From contig CASFNA010000005.1 in NCBI GenBank assembly GCA_949295905.1, positions 1 through 64,000 of the forward strand: DNA of 64,000 nt, read 5' to 3'. The first letter of the stretch is position 1. Every line of letters begins with the position of its first letter. Source of the DNA: an uncultured Prevotellaceae bacterium. GTDB taxonomy: Bacteria > Bacteroidota > Bacteroidia > Bacteroidales > Bacteroidaceae. Positions 1 to 10,600 of this stretch are shown piece by piece. The position numbers were made by a program, and so were the translations under genes. The notes beneath the pieces were generated by a model that saw nothing but the letters and a program-made list of their open reading frames with translations, was not told the DNA's origin and searched no databases.

Positions 1-1
1 C

Positions 2-184
2 GAGAGGAAAATGGCCGAGGGGAAACATTACGGATGCGTGCTCAACGCCGTCAAGTTCAAGCTCGTACTAAGGATGTTCGCCGTTGTAAGGAACGACAGG
101 GAGTATGTCGCAGACCATTGCCAATATGAAAGGTTGATGTCAGAAATGAGCAAAACGGCAGCTGCTGACATTAACCTTTCTTAA
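2..184 (+). CDS. IS110-type transposase, C-terminal fragment (cut by window edge)
   Basis: The frame is open from the first base of the window and stops at 182-184, giving about 60 residues. The segment AEGKHYGCVLNAVKFKL followed by a basic/hydrophobic stretch (RMFAVVR) resembles the end of IS110-family transposases, where a Gly-Lys turn precedes an Ala/Lys-Leu helix. These enzymes move insertion sequences by a DEDD-type chemistry, but the catalytic parts would lie left of the window. I see no terminal inverted repeat just downstream, as expected for IS110 elements, which usually lack them. The identification rests on a short C-terminal piece and is therefore tentative. Confidence 0.55.
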   Translation, partial: ERKMAEGKHYGCVLNAVKFKLVLRMFAVVRNDREYVADHCQYERLMSEMSKTAAADINLS

Positions 185-220
185 TAAAACTTTTAACAAT
201 ATATATTTGCATAAGTCTTA

Positions 221-293
221 GAATACGGCCTTTTGCACGATGAAAGGTGGCCTATTGGAAGGCGAAAGACGGCCTTTGGCTTTTTAGCCGTTC
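221..293. repeat. Intergenic GACGGCC palindromic repeat, copy 1
   Basis: Several imperfect half-palindromes built on GACGGCCTTTTGCA and its complement lie between the transposase tail and the acetyltransferase. Related blocks occur at 5800-5890, 15861-15952 and 21760-21848, always between genes. No ORF or RNA gene is evident here. Confidence 0.6.
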
Positions 294-423
294 ATTGGCG
301 GTTGTGTGAAATTTATGTTACGTGTCATTATTTGCTTGCGTGTATTTGCTGTTTTTATTACATTTGCCGACTGTTAAAACCGTGGTTCGGATAATTATGT
401 AATAATGATAAGCATCTGCGTAA

Positions 424-888
424 ATGGAAAATATCAGGAAAGTTACGGCCGGTGATTGCAAAGACGTGTACGCGCTGATTTGCGAAATGGAAGAAAATAG
501 ATTGCCGTTCGATAAGTTTGAACGTATATTCAAGGGTCAAATGGCTGATGACGGTTTCGTCTGTTTGGTGTGTAAAGACGGCGGCAAGGTAATCGGATGC
601 GTCAACCTGCGGATGGAGTGGCAGTTGCACCACGCCGCGAGGATATGCGAAATCATGGAACTGGCCGTCGCTTCGGGATATAGAGGCAACGGTGTAGGCC
701 GCCGTTTGTTTGACGCGGCTTGCGCTGAGGCTAAGGCCAAGGGGTGCGTTCAGATAGAAGTATGCTGCAACCGGTTGAGGACTAAAGCCCACCACTTCTA
801 CGAAACGTGCGGCATGAACAATTTTCATTATAAGTTCTCGCTTGATTTCAATGCAGGAGGAAAGTATGGGAACAGGCTCGGCCGGTGA
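424..888 (+). CDS. GNAT-family N-acetyltransferase (PhnO-like)
   Basis: A 154-residue protein, typical for a single GNAT domain. The acetyl-CoA loop appears as VASGYRGNGVGRRLF (about residues 78-92), preceded by the beta-4 strand with EIMEL. The segment RMEWQLHHAARICEIMEL resembles PhnO, the aminoalkylphosphonate acetyltransferase, which also has a conserved HH pair before this strand. The family transfers acetyl from acetyl-CoA to a primary amine. No phosphonate genes are nearby, so the substrate is unknown and the PhnO link is only a resemblance. The gene stands alone between repeats and a terminator. The start at 424 is the first ATG consistent with the GNAT fold. Confidence 0.8.
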   Translation: MENIRKVTAGDCKDVYALICEMEENRLPFDKFERIFKGQMADDGFVCLVCKDGGKVIGCVNLRMEWQLHHAARICEIMELAVASGYRGNGVGRRLFDAACAEAKAKGCVQIEVCCNRLRTKAHHFYETCGMNNFHYKFSLDFNAGGKYGNRLGR

Positions 889-967
889 GGATGTAAAATC
901 TTATTTCCCGCTTTTTCTCAATGTAGCCCGCCGCATCTTCGGCAAAAGCGAAAAACAATCTGCCTGA
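866..967 (+). CDS. Small ORF, 33 residues, overlapping the acetyltransferase end
   Basis: ATG at 866 is preceded by AGGAGG at 855-860, about five bases upstream, and the frame runs to TGA at 965-967. It overlaps the last 23 bases of the acetyltransferase in another frame, an arrangement typical of translational coupling. The product has a possible amphipathic helix (YFPLFLNVARRIFGK) and ends in a basic tail. I do not recognise it. Purine-rich ribosome binding sites are less decisive in Bacteroidota, so the ORF could be fortuitous. Confidence 0.35.
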   Translation: MGTGSAGEDVKSYFPLFLNVARRIFGKSEKQSA

Positions 968-1014
968 CAGCAGCACGGAATAATGATAAAGCCTAATGAC
1001 CGATTGGGGTTAAG

Positions 1015-1048
1015 AAAACGTCATGACACGCAGTCATGACGTTTTTTT
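1015..1048 (+). terminator. Rho-independent terminator
   Basis: An inverted repeat (AACGTCATGAC with GTCATGACGTT, short loop) is followed by seven T residues. It ends the acetyltransferase transcript and, with the A-run on its other side, may also stop transcription arriving from the right. Confidence 0.85.
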
Positions 1049-1159
1049 AACATGTGATTTGTGTTGTTGTGCCGTCGCGTCGGTGCCTGGCCGGTGCAAT
1101 GGTGTCAGGCCTGTTCGCTTGCGGAAAGGCGTTTGCTGCGTTTGGTTATATGTCGCTTG

Positions 1160-1262
1160 AATCTCGCAAGTTCGTATTTCCGTATTGTAACCGGCTTTAC
1201 ATCAGCATGTTGTGGCGCATGCACTGTGAACGAGGAACGGACAGGAAACAAAACCGTTGTTT
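1160..1262. repeat. About 105-bp intergenic repeat, left copy
   Basis: This stretch is similar by eye (roughly three-quarters of positions) to 21604-21709 and begins with the same AATCTCGCAAGTTC. The two copies flank the polysaccharide utilization locus in the same orientation. Apart from this repeat, the gap 1049-1468 holds no convincing gene. Short ORFs there lack any recognisable product. Confidence 0.5.
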
Positions 1263-1468
1263 TATCATGTACTTGTTCCTTGTCCGTTCCGTATTGTTAG
1301 TCTATGTTTCCCTTGTTCGGTATTGGCTTGCCGTTGTGGAATGGAGCGTGTCCGTCAGGGTGTTGCAAGGGGAAGGTATATGTTGCATGGAATGTCTTGC
1401 AGTCCAAATCCGGGTCTCGGTGCTTGATGCGGTTTGATATGTCCGTGCAACTTGTCTGTTGGAAGATT

Positions 1469-4400
1469 TTACTCTTCCCATGTGCCGTTTCCTCCATTGT
1501 CGCTTTTAACGCGCCTAAGGTATTCGGAAGGAGTCTCGCCGAATTCTTCCTTGAAGCATTTGCGGAAGTATGAGGTTGTGCTCATGCCGACACGGTAGCC
1601 CACTTCCTTTATCGTGAACTTGCCTTCGAGCAGCAGGGCTTCGGCGTATGTCATCCGCAGCTTCCTTATGTACTCGTTGGGTGAAAGCCCGGTCAGGGCC
1701 TTAATCTTGCGGTAGAGCGTACTTGTGCTGATGTTCATGTTCTCGGCAAGGTTGTCCACATCTATTTTGTCGTTTTGCATGTGCTCCTTTACGTGTTCGT
1801 CGATGCGGTCGAGGAATTCACGGTCAATCTTGCCCATCGCTTCGCGCAGCATCGAACGCTTTTCCTGTATGGCATGGCTGTTGTCCACGCCCGTTACGCT
1901 GTAAGCCAGGGCGAGCATCTTGCGCTGTTTCAGCAGGTTTGACACACGGCTCGCAATCAGCGAGCGCACGAACGGCTTGGTGATGAACGAGTCCGCGCCC
2001 GACTCGTAGCCCTCTTCCTTCGATTCCATGGAGTCTTTCGCCGTGAGCAGTATTATAGGTATGTGGCTTGTGCGGATGTCGGCTTTCAGGCGTTTGCACA
2101 TTTCCGTGCCGCTCATGTATGGCATCATAATGTCAGAGATAATTATGTCGGGTACGTGGTGGTAAGCGGCGTCAAGTCCTTCGCGGCCGTCTTCGGCCGT
2201 GATTATCTCGAACTCGTCGCTGAACGAGTCGGCTATGTAGTGGCAGATGTCGCGGTTGTCCTCCACGATTAGCATTATTCTCTTGTGTTCGCTGTATTCT
2301 TCAGCCGGCTTGGCCTGCTCCTTATGCAAGTTGTCGGCCGGAGTGTCGTATGTCTTGCGGTGTTCCGCCCCGTCGTAAGTCTTGCCGGCGTCGAGCCTTA
2401 TCCTGAACGCGCTGCCCGCTCCGGGTTTGCTTTCCACTTCGATGGTGCCCTCGTGCAGCTCGACCATGCTTTTCACCAAAGACAGACCTATGCCTGTGCC
2501 TGAAGCCTGGTGGGCACTGTGTTCCTGGTAATAACGGTCGAAGATGTGTGGCAGGGCGTCGGCCGATATCCCGTGGCCGGTGTCGGTCACGGCTATCTCG
2601 ACAAACTTTCCCGGTGTCTTGCCGCCGTCAACGAGCGACACGCTGATTACTATGCGGCCGCTCTCCGTGTATTTCACGGCGTTCGATACGAGGTTGTCTA
2701 CAATCACGTTGATTACCTCGCGGTCGAAGTATATGTTGATTATTTCTTGCGAAGACTTGAATATTATGTCCACGTTGCCCTTCTTATCAAGCTCGCAGTA
2801 TTTCGAACACATTTCCCTTATTACGGCGACGATGTTGCCGCGGCCAACGAGCAGGTGACGGTTGCCTGTCTCCATCTTGCGGAATTCCAGCAGTTTGCTG
2901 ACAAGGTCGTTGAGGCGCATGGCGCTGGCGTGTACAACCTTGATGCTGCCCAGCACGCTGTCGGACAGCGACTTGTTTTCAAGCAAATCTCTCAGTGGCC
3001 CTATGATAAGCGTCAGCGGAGTGCGTAGCTCGTGCGTGATGTTGGTGTAAAACCTCATGCGCTCATTGTTCAGCCGTATCTCGTTGTCGTGGTTTTTCTT
3101 GTCGGCCTCGTACAGGTAGCGCAGGTGGATTGTGTGGTTGTAGAAGCGCAGCACCACATACAGCAGGCATACGGCCATGACAATGTAGGCAAGTTTCGCC
3201 CATTGGCTGAGCCACCAAGGCGATTCCACCACGACGGTGATTCCGGCCACCTCCTTGCTCCATGGCTGGTTGCGCAGCCTGCATCGTACTTTCAGGCGGT
3301 ATTTGCCCGGTTCGAGGTTGTGGAATGTCACGTTGTGCTGTGTCGTAGTGGTCCATTCCTTCTCCACCCCTTCCATCTTGTAAGAGAATTCCACTTCGCG
3401 CTGCATGGCGAAGTTGTGCGGACTGAAACCTATCGAGAACGTGTTTTGCATGTAGCTGAGCCTCACTTCCTCGCGTCCTATTATTGAAACGATGCTGTCG
3501 CGCTCGTTTTCGGGGTTGTAGACCATGAGCCTTGTTATTACGGGAGGCGGCGACACCTTGGTTTCAAGCACGCTGTCGGGCGAGAAGTAGCACAGTCCGC
3601 CGTTTGAACCGAAGTATATTTTCCCGTCGTTTCCCGTCGCCACGCTTTGTGAAAGGAAGTTTCCCGTAGGAATGTTGTCGTCGTAGCTCCAGTTTACAAA
3701 CTTCTCGCTGTTTTTCCGTTTGCAGCTTACGCCTTTGTTGGTGCTTACCCATATGTTGCCGTGCCTGTCTTCCGCAATGGCGCGTATGTGCAGGTTGGCC
3801 AGGTTGTTCCCGTATCCGTAGGTCTTGTATTTGCCGCCGCCGTTGGGGGCGAAGCCCACCAATCCCTCGGCCGTACAGGCCCACATGCGTCCGTCGCTGC
3901 CGCGCATCACTTGGTTGACTGTGTTCGATGTGAATCCCTTGCCGGTGTCGTAGCTGGCCAGCGGTTTCATATTGGGTGAATAGACGAGAAGCCCGTTGCC
4001 GAACGTTGCCACCCATATGCGTCCGTTGTCGTCGCGTGCGATGGAGCGTACCAGGTTGCCCGGCACGTCATAGTGGCGCTTTACGTGTCTGCCGTCGCCG
4101 TCGGTGACGTAGATGCCGTTGCTTGTGGATATCCACATCGAGCCGTCGCCGTCTTCGTAGAAGGCGCGGACATCGGTGTGCGTAGCTATTGCCGGCACGC
4201 GCTCAAGCCTTCCTCCCGAGTAGAGGTAGGCACCGTCGTTGAAGCATCCGAACCACAACCTTCCCCTGGAATCGCGCAGGGCGGCCTGCACCGAGCCGTC
4301 TTTGCCTACGGGTATGACACCCGTGCGCCGTCCGGCCTTGTCGAGAATGTTCACTCCGCCGCCGTCTGTGCCGGCGTATATGTTGCCCTTGTGGTCGATG

Positions 4401-5557
4401 CAGAGGCTTAGCACAGACTTTATCGTCAGTCCTGTCTCCGTGCTGTATGGCTTGTAGCCTACCTGGTTGAACTGCGGTTGGCTGAATGCCAGCAGGTCAA
4501 CGCCCTCGCCGTATTGCCCCAACCAGACGTTGCCGTAGCTGTCGGCCACCATGCAGCGCACCGAACTGCCGCTTATGTGGCTGTTGTCGTGCCCCTTGGT
4601 GATGTATTCCACCGGTGCCACAAGCTGTCCGCCGTCGGTGAATCCGAGCATGTAATAGTTGATTATTGCTACTCCGCCGAACTCGGTTGCCACCCACAGG
4701 CGGCCGTCGGGCATCTCGCTTATGTCGAAAATACGGTGCCTCATGCGCCCGTTGTCGGTGAAGTGGGTGAAGCTGCCGTCGTTGGGATTGAAGAGGTCGA
4801 GGCCGTTGTTCGTGCCTACCCATATGCGTCCGGCGCGGTCGCGGTAGATACATCTTACTTCGTCGCCTGCAATCGAGCCAGGGTCGGCGGCGTCGTGGCG
4901 GTGGCTGACGGCAGTGCGCGTTTTGAGGTCAATCACGGAGAAGCCGTGGCGTGCGTGCCCCACGTAGAGCCGTCCGTTGCCGTCGTCGGCCGCGCACCAC
5001 ACGCAGTTGTCGGGAAAGCCTTTCACGTTGCCCGTGTTGTAATGTGTGAATCTGCCGCTTTTCTTGTCAAACAGGTTGACGCCTTTCCAGTAAGTGGTGA
5101 CCCAAATGTTGCCGTCGCCGGCGCGTGACAGTCCCGTCACGTCGTCGGTGCTTATGCTTGTGGGGTCGCCGGGGGCGTGCCTGTAATATGTGAATTCGCC
5201 CGTGGCGTAGTTGTAGGCGTTGAGTCCGAAGCGCTGCGTGCCAATCCACATCACGGGGTCCGTGGCGTCGTCGAGCAGGCAGTTAAGCTCGTTGCCCGTA
5301 AGCCCGTTGCCGGCAGTGCTCTTGTAGAAGGTGGCATAGCCCAGGCCGTCGAAGCGGTTAAGTCCTTCTTCGGTGGCAATCCAGATGAATCCGCGCTTGT
5401 CGAGCGCCATTGATGACACGTAGTTGCACGACAGGCCGCTGCCTGCGCCAAGGTTGCGCACGCTGAACGGCGCCCCGAGGGCTGCCTGCGCGGCTGACGC
5501 CAGCAATGCGGCGACGGTGAAAAAGAGTCTTGTCAAAGTGCTTCTTGACATAATCAT
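1469..5557 (-). CDS. Hybrid two-component system sensor/regulator (HTCS) of the glycan locus
   Basis: A 1362-residue protein combining sensor kinase, receiver and DNA-binding regulator. After a signal peptide come beta-propeller Reg_prop repeats (GNIWVTT, GRIWVGT, GNVWLG) to about residue 690, a Y_Y_Y domain, one membrane span near 788-806, a HisKA domain with NITHELRTPL (phospho-acceptor His about 842), an HATPase domain (DTGHGIS, GTGIGLSLVK), a receiver with phospho-acceptor Asp about 1142 (SDIMMPYM) and a C-terminal AraC-type HTH. The periplasmic propeller binds an oligosaccharide, and the cytoplasmic half activates the neighbouring glycan operon. All key residues are present. It is transcribed away from the operon starting at 6183. 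The start could be 5557 or the ATG at 5551. Confidence 0.95.
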   Translation of the reverse strand: MIMSRSTLTRLFFTVAALLASAAQAALGAPFSVRNLGAGSGLSCNYVSSMALDKRGFIWIATEEGLNRFDGLGYATFYKSTAGNGLTGNELNCLLDDATDPVMWIGTQRFGLNAYNYATGEFTYYRHAPGDPTSISTDDVTGLSRAGDGNIWVTTYWKGVNLFDKKSGRFTHYNTGNVKGFPDNCVWCAADDGNGRLYVGHARHGFSVIDLKTRTAVSHRHDAADPGSIAGDEVRCIYRDRAGRIWVGTNNGLDLFNPNDGSFTHFTDNGRMRHRIFDISEMPDGRLWVATEFGGVAIINYYMLGFTDGGQLVAPVEYITKGHDNSHISGSSVRCMVADSYGNVWLGQYGEGVDLLAFSQPQFNQVGYKPYSTETGLTIKSVLSLCIDHKGNIYAGTDGGGVNILDKAGRRTGVIPVGKDGSVQAALRDSRGRLWFGCFNDGAYLYSGGRLERVPAIATHTDVRAFYEDGDGSMWISTSNGIYVTDGDGRHVKRHYDVPGNLVRSIARDDNGRIWVATFGNGLLVYSPNMKPLASYDTGKGFTSNTVNQVMRGSDGRMWACTAEGLVGFAPNGGGKYKTYGYGNNLANLHIRAIAEDRHGNIWVSTNKGVSCKRKNSEKFVNWSYDDNIPTGNFLSQSVATGNDGKIYFGSNGGLCYFSPDSVLETKVSPPPVITRLMVYNPENERDSIVSIIGREEVRLSYMQNTFSIGFSPHNFAMQREVEFSYKMEGVEKEWTTTTQHNVTFHNLEPGKYRLKVRCRLRNQPWSKEVAGITVVVESPWWLSQWAKLAYIVMAVCLLYVVLRFYNHTIHLRYLYEADKKNHDNEIRLNNERMRFYTNITHELRTPLTLIIGPLRDLLENKSLSDSVLGSIKVVHASAMRLNDLVSKLLEFRKMETGNRHLLVGRGNIVAVIREMCSKYCELDKKGNVDIIFKSSQEIINIYFDREVINVIVDNLVSNAVKYTESGRIVISVSLVDGGKTPGKFVEIAVTDTGHGISADALPHIFDRYYQEHSAHQASGTGIGLSLVKSMVELHEGTIEVESKPGAGSAFRIRLDAGKTYDGAEHRKTYDTPADNLHKEQAKPAEEYSEHKRIMLIVEDNRDICHYIADSFSDEFEIITAEDGREGLDAAYHHVPDIIISDIMMPYMSGTEMCKRLKADIRTSHIPIILLTAKDSMESKEEGYESGADSFITKPFVRSLIASRVSNLLKQRKMLALAYSVTGVDNSHAIQEKRSMLREAMGKIDREFLDRIDEHVKEHMQNDKIDVDNLAENMNISTSTLYRKIKALTGLSPNEYIRKLRMTYAEALLLEGKFTIKEVGYRVGMSTTSYFRKCFKEEFGETPSEYLRRVKSDNGGNGTWEE

Positions 5558-5799
5558 GCGTTATGAAATGGCAGGCATGGCGTTGCCGCCAGCCTGTTTG
5601 CTTGGTTGTAAATAGTGTTTGTCTTTGCAAAGGTAATGGATTTATTTAAATAATGTATAATAAAAAAGGATTAAGAATCAGGATATTTAATGGCGGAAAT
5701 GCTGCAAATCCGGCGTTTCTCCATTGTCTTGCCGCTTTAGCCTTCAGTTCCCATCGGCGGCAGGCATCAGGCTGCGGCCGTATCAAGCCGTTTCCAATG

Positions 5800-5890
5800 G
5801 TTTTGCAAAATGCCGTCTTCCGCATTCCGAAAGGCGGCATTTCAGGCTGCGAAAGGCGGCCTTTTGCAAGGTGAAAGACGGCCTTTTGCA
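5800..5890. repeat. Intergenic GACGGCC palindromic repeat, copy 2
   Basis: Four half-palindromes of the GCCGTCTTTCGCATTCCGAAAG / GACGGCCTTTTGCA type lie in the 625-base gap between the divergent sensor gene and the glycan operon. The remainder of the gap (5558-6182) carries the operon promoter near 6102 and otherwise no visible gene. Confidence 0.65.
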
Positions 5891-6077
5891 CGGCCCGGCG
5901 TAACACGCTGTAAGTCAGTGCCATGCGTATTCGCTAAAAATTAAAAATACTTAATACGCTTTGCCGTGGCTGGCATCCGCCATGCCGATTGCGTGCCAGG
6001 AAGGATAGGAAAATCGTTCATTTTGGAGGCATATATCGTTTGTGATTGATTTGCATACCCTGTTTGAACGAATTTTT

Positions 6078-6116
6078 ACCCCATAACATTGCGTGTGTGC
6101 GTATATTTGTAGCGCG
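6078..6116 (+). promoter_or_regulatory. Promoter of the glycan utilization operon
   Basis: TATATTTG at 6102-6109 matches the Bacteroidota -7 consensus TAnnTTTG. Transcription would start near 6116, leaving a leader of about 67 bases before the ATG at 6183. The -33 element is weak, as expected for a promoter that depends on the HTCS activator. No operator repeat was pinned down. Confidence 0.55.
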
Positions 6117-6182
6117 ATTTTCGAAGGCAATACCTAAAAAGCACCAAAAACATTGAAAATTTAATAACCTAAACGTTAAAAG

Positions 6183-7640
6183 ATGAAGCATTTTATTTCA
6201 GCGATGCCCAAACGCGCTCCGCTATGGTTGTTGGCGGCGATGTTTGGCTTCACACTGCAATCGTGCAGTGACGACGACGATTTCTCAGCCGTTGACAACC
6301 AGCAACCGCAAATTACACTTACCGACCACCTGCAAGTGGAAATCGGAAGCAAGTTCACAATCTCGGGCAACATCAAGGACGCCGACGGTATCAGGAGCAT
6401 CAACCTCAAGTGCGAGCAGATGTATCTTGACAAGACCATCGACCTCGTGGAAATCTACGGCGACTCGCTCATTTACGACTATGCCCTCAATTACAGCTAC
6501 GACGCTCCCGACGAATGGACGGAGGACATGCAGCTGAACGTGGACGTTACCGTTAAGGACGTTGTCGGCAACGTAAGCTCGGCAAGCCTCCTCGTCACCC
6601 CGGACGGCGACTACACGGCTCCTACGTTTACGGCCAACTTCCCGTCGGAAATCACGGTACAGCTGGCCGACCCGGTACTCTCGCTCAACTACACCGTGAC
6701 CGACAACAAGGGGCTGGAGTATGTAAAGGTGGAGATTCCCGAACTGGCTATCGAGGACAGCATTCCTACGGGCGACGTGAAGGAGTTTGCCCTGTCAAAG
6801 GAATACCAACTGCCAGGCGAAGCCCATTCATACGCAATGACCGTGACGCTCGGCGACCAGTTCGACAATACCAGCGTGTTCAACAGTACGGTCACCGTTT
6901 CGGCCGACTTCCCGAAGATGTACCTTTCAGACGTCACCGACGAGTCGCAGCTAACCACCGACCTCTTCGGCGTGCCCATGCTGATTGACCATCCCGAGGA
7001 GTTCGTATACGTGGCACATTATTATAATAGCAAGCCCGGAACAGAAATATGGTTCTTGCCGCAGAAGACGAGTTTCGCCCCGGTACGCTTCGGTCTCGAC
7101 CCGGCAACAGGTACAATAACCAACGACCCGGCAAAGGCGCAGGCTATCGTACTTGACGAAGTGGCTTACTACGAAATCAATTTCAACACGCAGACCGGCG
7201 AGTACAGCTGCGCTACCTACACGCCCGACGACGAGCCGTTCCCGCAAGGACAGGTGTGCCCCGACGGTATTGGCAGCGTTGCCGGCATGACTTACGAGCT
7301 TGGATTGGCAGGCGCAGGCCTCCCCGGAGCTGGCAACTGGACCACTACGGAGCCGTACATGCTCACATGGGATACGGAAAATCCGTACCACTTCTATGGT
7401 GAGATGGAGCTTACGGCTGGCACGGTGGTAGAGTTCACCATCACACCGAAAGACGCTAACGGATGGTGGATAGAGCCGTACTGGCGCTTCGAGAACGGAG
7501 AGAAGGATTCAGGCGAGAACGAGTACAACACCAAGAACGGTGGCAACAACATGTCGAAAGTGACGGTTCCCACAACGGGTAAGTACCGCTTCGATTTTGA
7601 TACGCACTTGCTGCGCTCGAAATTTCAACTTGTCAAATAA
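6183..7640 (+). CDS. Surface glycan-binding lipoprotein (SusE/SusF-like position)
   Basis: A 485-residue lipoprotein. A signal peptide ends in LQSCSDDDD, where Cys is lipidated and the following acidic run is a known signal for export to the cell surface in Bacteroidota. Two or three Ig-like beta domains follow (ITLTDHLQVEIGSKFTISG and TAPTFTANFPSEI mark their starts). The C-terminal half is a SusE/F-type carbohydrate-binding region rich in Trp and Tyr (WWIEPYWRFENGEK). It probably captures the target polysaccharide at the surface for the SusCD pair. It precedes susC, whereas such genes usually follow susD. The ligand cannot be read from sequence. Confidence 0.75.
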   Translation: MKHFISAMPKRAPLWLLAAMFGFTLQSCSDDDDFSAVDNQQPQITLTDHLQVEIGSKFTISGNIKDADGIRSINLKCEQMYLDKTIDLVEIYGDSLIYDYALNYSYDAPDEWTEDMQLNVDVTVKDVVGNVSSASLLVTPDGDYTAPTFTANFPSEITVQLADPVLSLNYTVTDNKGLEYVKVEIPELAIEDSIPTGDVKEFALSKEYQLPGEAHSYAMTVTLGDQFDNTSVFNSTVTVSADFPKMYLSDVTDESQLTTDLFGVPMLIDHPEEFVYVAHYYNSKPGTEIWFLPQKTSFAPVRFGLDPATGTITNDPAKAQAIVLDEVAYYEINFNTQTGEYSCATYTPDDEPFPQGQVCPDGIGSVAGMTYELGLAGAGLPGAGNWTTTEPYMLTWDTENPYHFYGEMELTAGTVVEFTITPKDANGWWIEPYWRFENGEKDSGENEYNTKNGGNNMSKVTVPTTGKYRFDFDTHLLRSKFQLVK

Positions 7641-7665
7641 TAATTAACCAGAATAATCGAGTAAA

Positions 7666-10600
7666 ATGAAAAAAATTGTTTTAACCATAATGGCATCGAT
7701 GCTCGCCATCTTTGCCGTCGCGCAGAACGTAAAGGTTACGGGATGCGTCGTCTCAAGCTCTGACAACGAGCCTCTGATAGGCGTTACCGTTAGGGTTCCC
7801 GGCTCGTCGAGCGGTTCCATTACCGACTTCGACGGTAACTATACAATCGACGTTGACAAGAACGCTACTCTCGAGTTCACCATGATTGGCTTCAAGAGCC
7901 AGCAGGTGAAGGTTGAGGGACGTTCCGTAATCAACGTGGCTCTCCAGGACATGGCCGCCGACCTCGACGAGGTTGTGGTCATCGGTTACGGTGCCGTTAA
8001 GAAGGGCGACCTCACCAGCAGCATCTCTGCCGTAAAGGGCGAGCAGCTCGAGAAGCTCTCTACAGGTAACGTGATGAATGCACTGCAAGGCCAGATTACC
8101 GGTGTGCAAATACAGAACGCAGGTTCGCCGGGTTCTACTCCCCGTGTAATCATCCGTGGTGTGTCCACCGTCAACGGTTCAGACCCTCTCTATGTGGTTG
8201 ACGGAATGCCTGTAGGCACCAACATCAACTTCCTCAACCAGAACGACATTGAGTCCATGCAGGTGCTCAAGGACGCGTCGGCAGCAGCTATCTACGGTAC
8301 CCGTGGTTCTAACGGTGTCATCCTCGTGACCACCAAGAAAGGCAAGGCGGGCGCTGTAAAGTTCAACGCCAGCGTAAACGTCGGCTTGCAGACGCTCAAC
8401 AAGCCCGACATGGCCAAGGCTTCCGAATATGAAAAAGTGTTCAAGACGCGCTATATCAACGACGGCAACGAGCCTACTTACAAGGGTATTGAAAACATTA
8501 CCGACGCCCAGGGTACAGACTGGTGGGACGAGTGTATGAATACCATCGCATTGCAGCAGAGCTACGACTTCGGCTTTTCTGGCGGTAATGACAAGCTCAT
8601 CTACAGCGCAAACATCGGCTATTACAAGCAGGATTCGCAGTACAAGGTAGGCCAATGGCAGAAACTGTCGGCACGTTTCAGCATGGAGTACAACTTCAAC
8701 AAATATGTGAAAGCCGGTGTTGACCTTACTCCGCGTTATGAGAACTGGGACAACACACCGTCGCTCATGGGCGCAATCATGAGCATGGACCCGACCACAC
8801 CGGTCTACAGGCCGAAAGAAGAGTGGACCAGCAACCCGTACAGCAACTATGCACGCTCCAACAACAACCAGGAGTGGAACCCCGTTGCAAACATGTACCG
8901 TCTCGACTCCGGCGCCGACGAGTATGCAATCCTTGCAACACCGTATGTCAGCATCACTCCGATAAAGGGTCTTACCATACGCTCGCAGTTCGGTCTTAAC
9001 GCACGTTTCCGCCTTACCGACACCTTCAATCCAGATTTCTACATCGACAACCTCGAGCAGAATACGAACAACAATGCCGAGCGCAGGATGGAGAACTGGG
9101 TTGACTGGAACTGGACCAACACTATTACATATATGACGACAATCGCCAATGACCACAACCTCAATGTCATGGGCGGTTACACCATGGAGCGTTTCCAGAA
9201 CTACTGGGCAAGCGCCTATGCGGAAGACATACCGTCAAACGTAGAAAGCTTGAGATACCCCAGCGCAGGTACAAACAACATGAAGGCTTACGGTACTAAC
9301 TCTTACTCTTCGCTCATATCTTACCTTGCGCGTGTGATGTACAACTACAAGGAGCGTTATTATCTTACAGCTTCTGTCCGCGTCGATGGTTCGTCACGTT
9401 TCTCCAAGGACAATCAGTACGCTACATTCCCCGCCGTATCAGGTGCGTGGCGTGTTACTGCCGAGCCGTTCATGCAGAACCAGACGTTCCTTGACGATTT
9501 GAAAATACGTGCCGGCTGGGGTAGGGTTGGTAACCAGAACATTGACAACTCTGCTTTTGTTACTACAATCGGCAACGCTGACTACGTGTTCGGTCCCAAC
9601 GCAGACCGTGTTACGGGTACAATGATGAGCGCAATGGGCAACACCGGCCTCAAATGGGAAACTGTTGAAGACTGGAATATCGGTGTTGACATGACTCTTT
9701 TCAAGAGCCGCTTGAAGATTACGGCAGATTACTTTGAGAAGAAGTCGCATGACATGCTCCTGAAGGCAGACAACCTGCTCCTTCTCGGATACTGGCAGTG
9801 GAACTCTCAGCTGTGGCAGAACATCGGTAGTATCAGCTCTCGCGGATGGGAACTCAGCATTAACTGGAACGACAATATTGGTGACTTCCAGTATGGCGTA
9901 GGTGTAAACCTGTCGCAAATCAAGAACAAGGGCGAGAAATTCCTCGGCGAACCCATTTACGCAGGCAGCTACAACGGCGACTATATTACACGCAGCGAGG
10001 AAGGGCATGAGTTGAGTCTCTTCTACGGATACAAGACCGACGGACTCTTCCAGAACAAGACGGAAGTGACATCTTACACCAATCAGTACGGCGAGCCGTT
10101 GCAGCCCAATGCGCAGCCGGGCGACATCCGCTTCGTAGACCTTAACCACGACGGCGTAATCGACGAAAAGGACAAGACCTACATCGGCAACCCGTGGCCG
10201 GACATTATGATGGGTCTTAACCTCAACGCTTCTTGGAAAGGCTTTGACCTTGTAGCGCAGTTCTACGGAACATTCGGCAACGACATATTCAACACGAACT
10301 GGGCGCGTTACTCTGGCAACAGCGGACAGAACGTATATGCCGGAACTTTCGACAAAGTATGGGACGGAGAAGGTACAAGCAACAAGATTCCTCGCCTGTC
10401 TGTCAACGACTCTAACATGAACTATACACGTATTTCAGACTTCTATGTAGAGGATGGTTCTTACTTCCGTTGCAAGTTGCTGCAAATCGGATACACATTG
10501 CCGAAAAAGTGGTTTGCAGACAAACTCACGGCACGTCTGTCTTTCTCTGTACAGAATCTGTTTACAATCACAAGCTATTCAGGTGAAGACCCTGAAGCGG

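Noticed and set aside
1049-1468. Short ORFs in the gap left of the sensor gene
   Set aside because: They overlap one another in different frames, are Cys/Arg/Val-rich without a recognisable product, and coincide with the intergenic repeat.
4478-5128. 216-residue plus-strand ORF inside the sensor gene
   Set aside because: It is antisense to the propeller repeats of a clear HTCS protein and has Val/Ala-rich composition typical of reverse reading.
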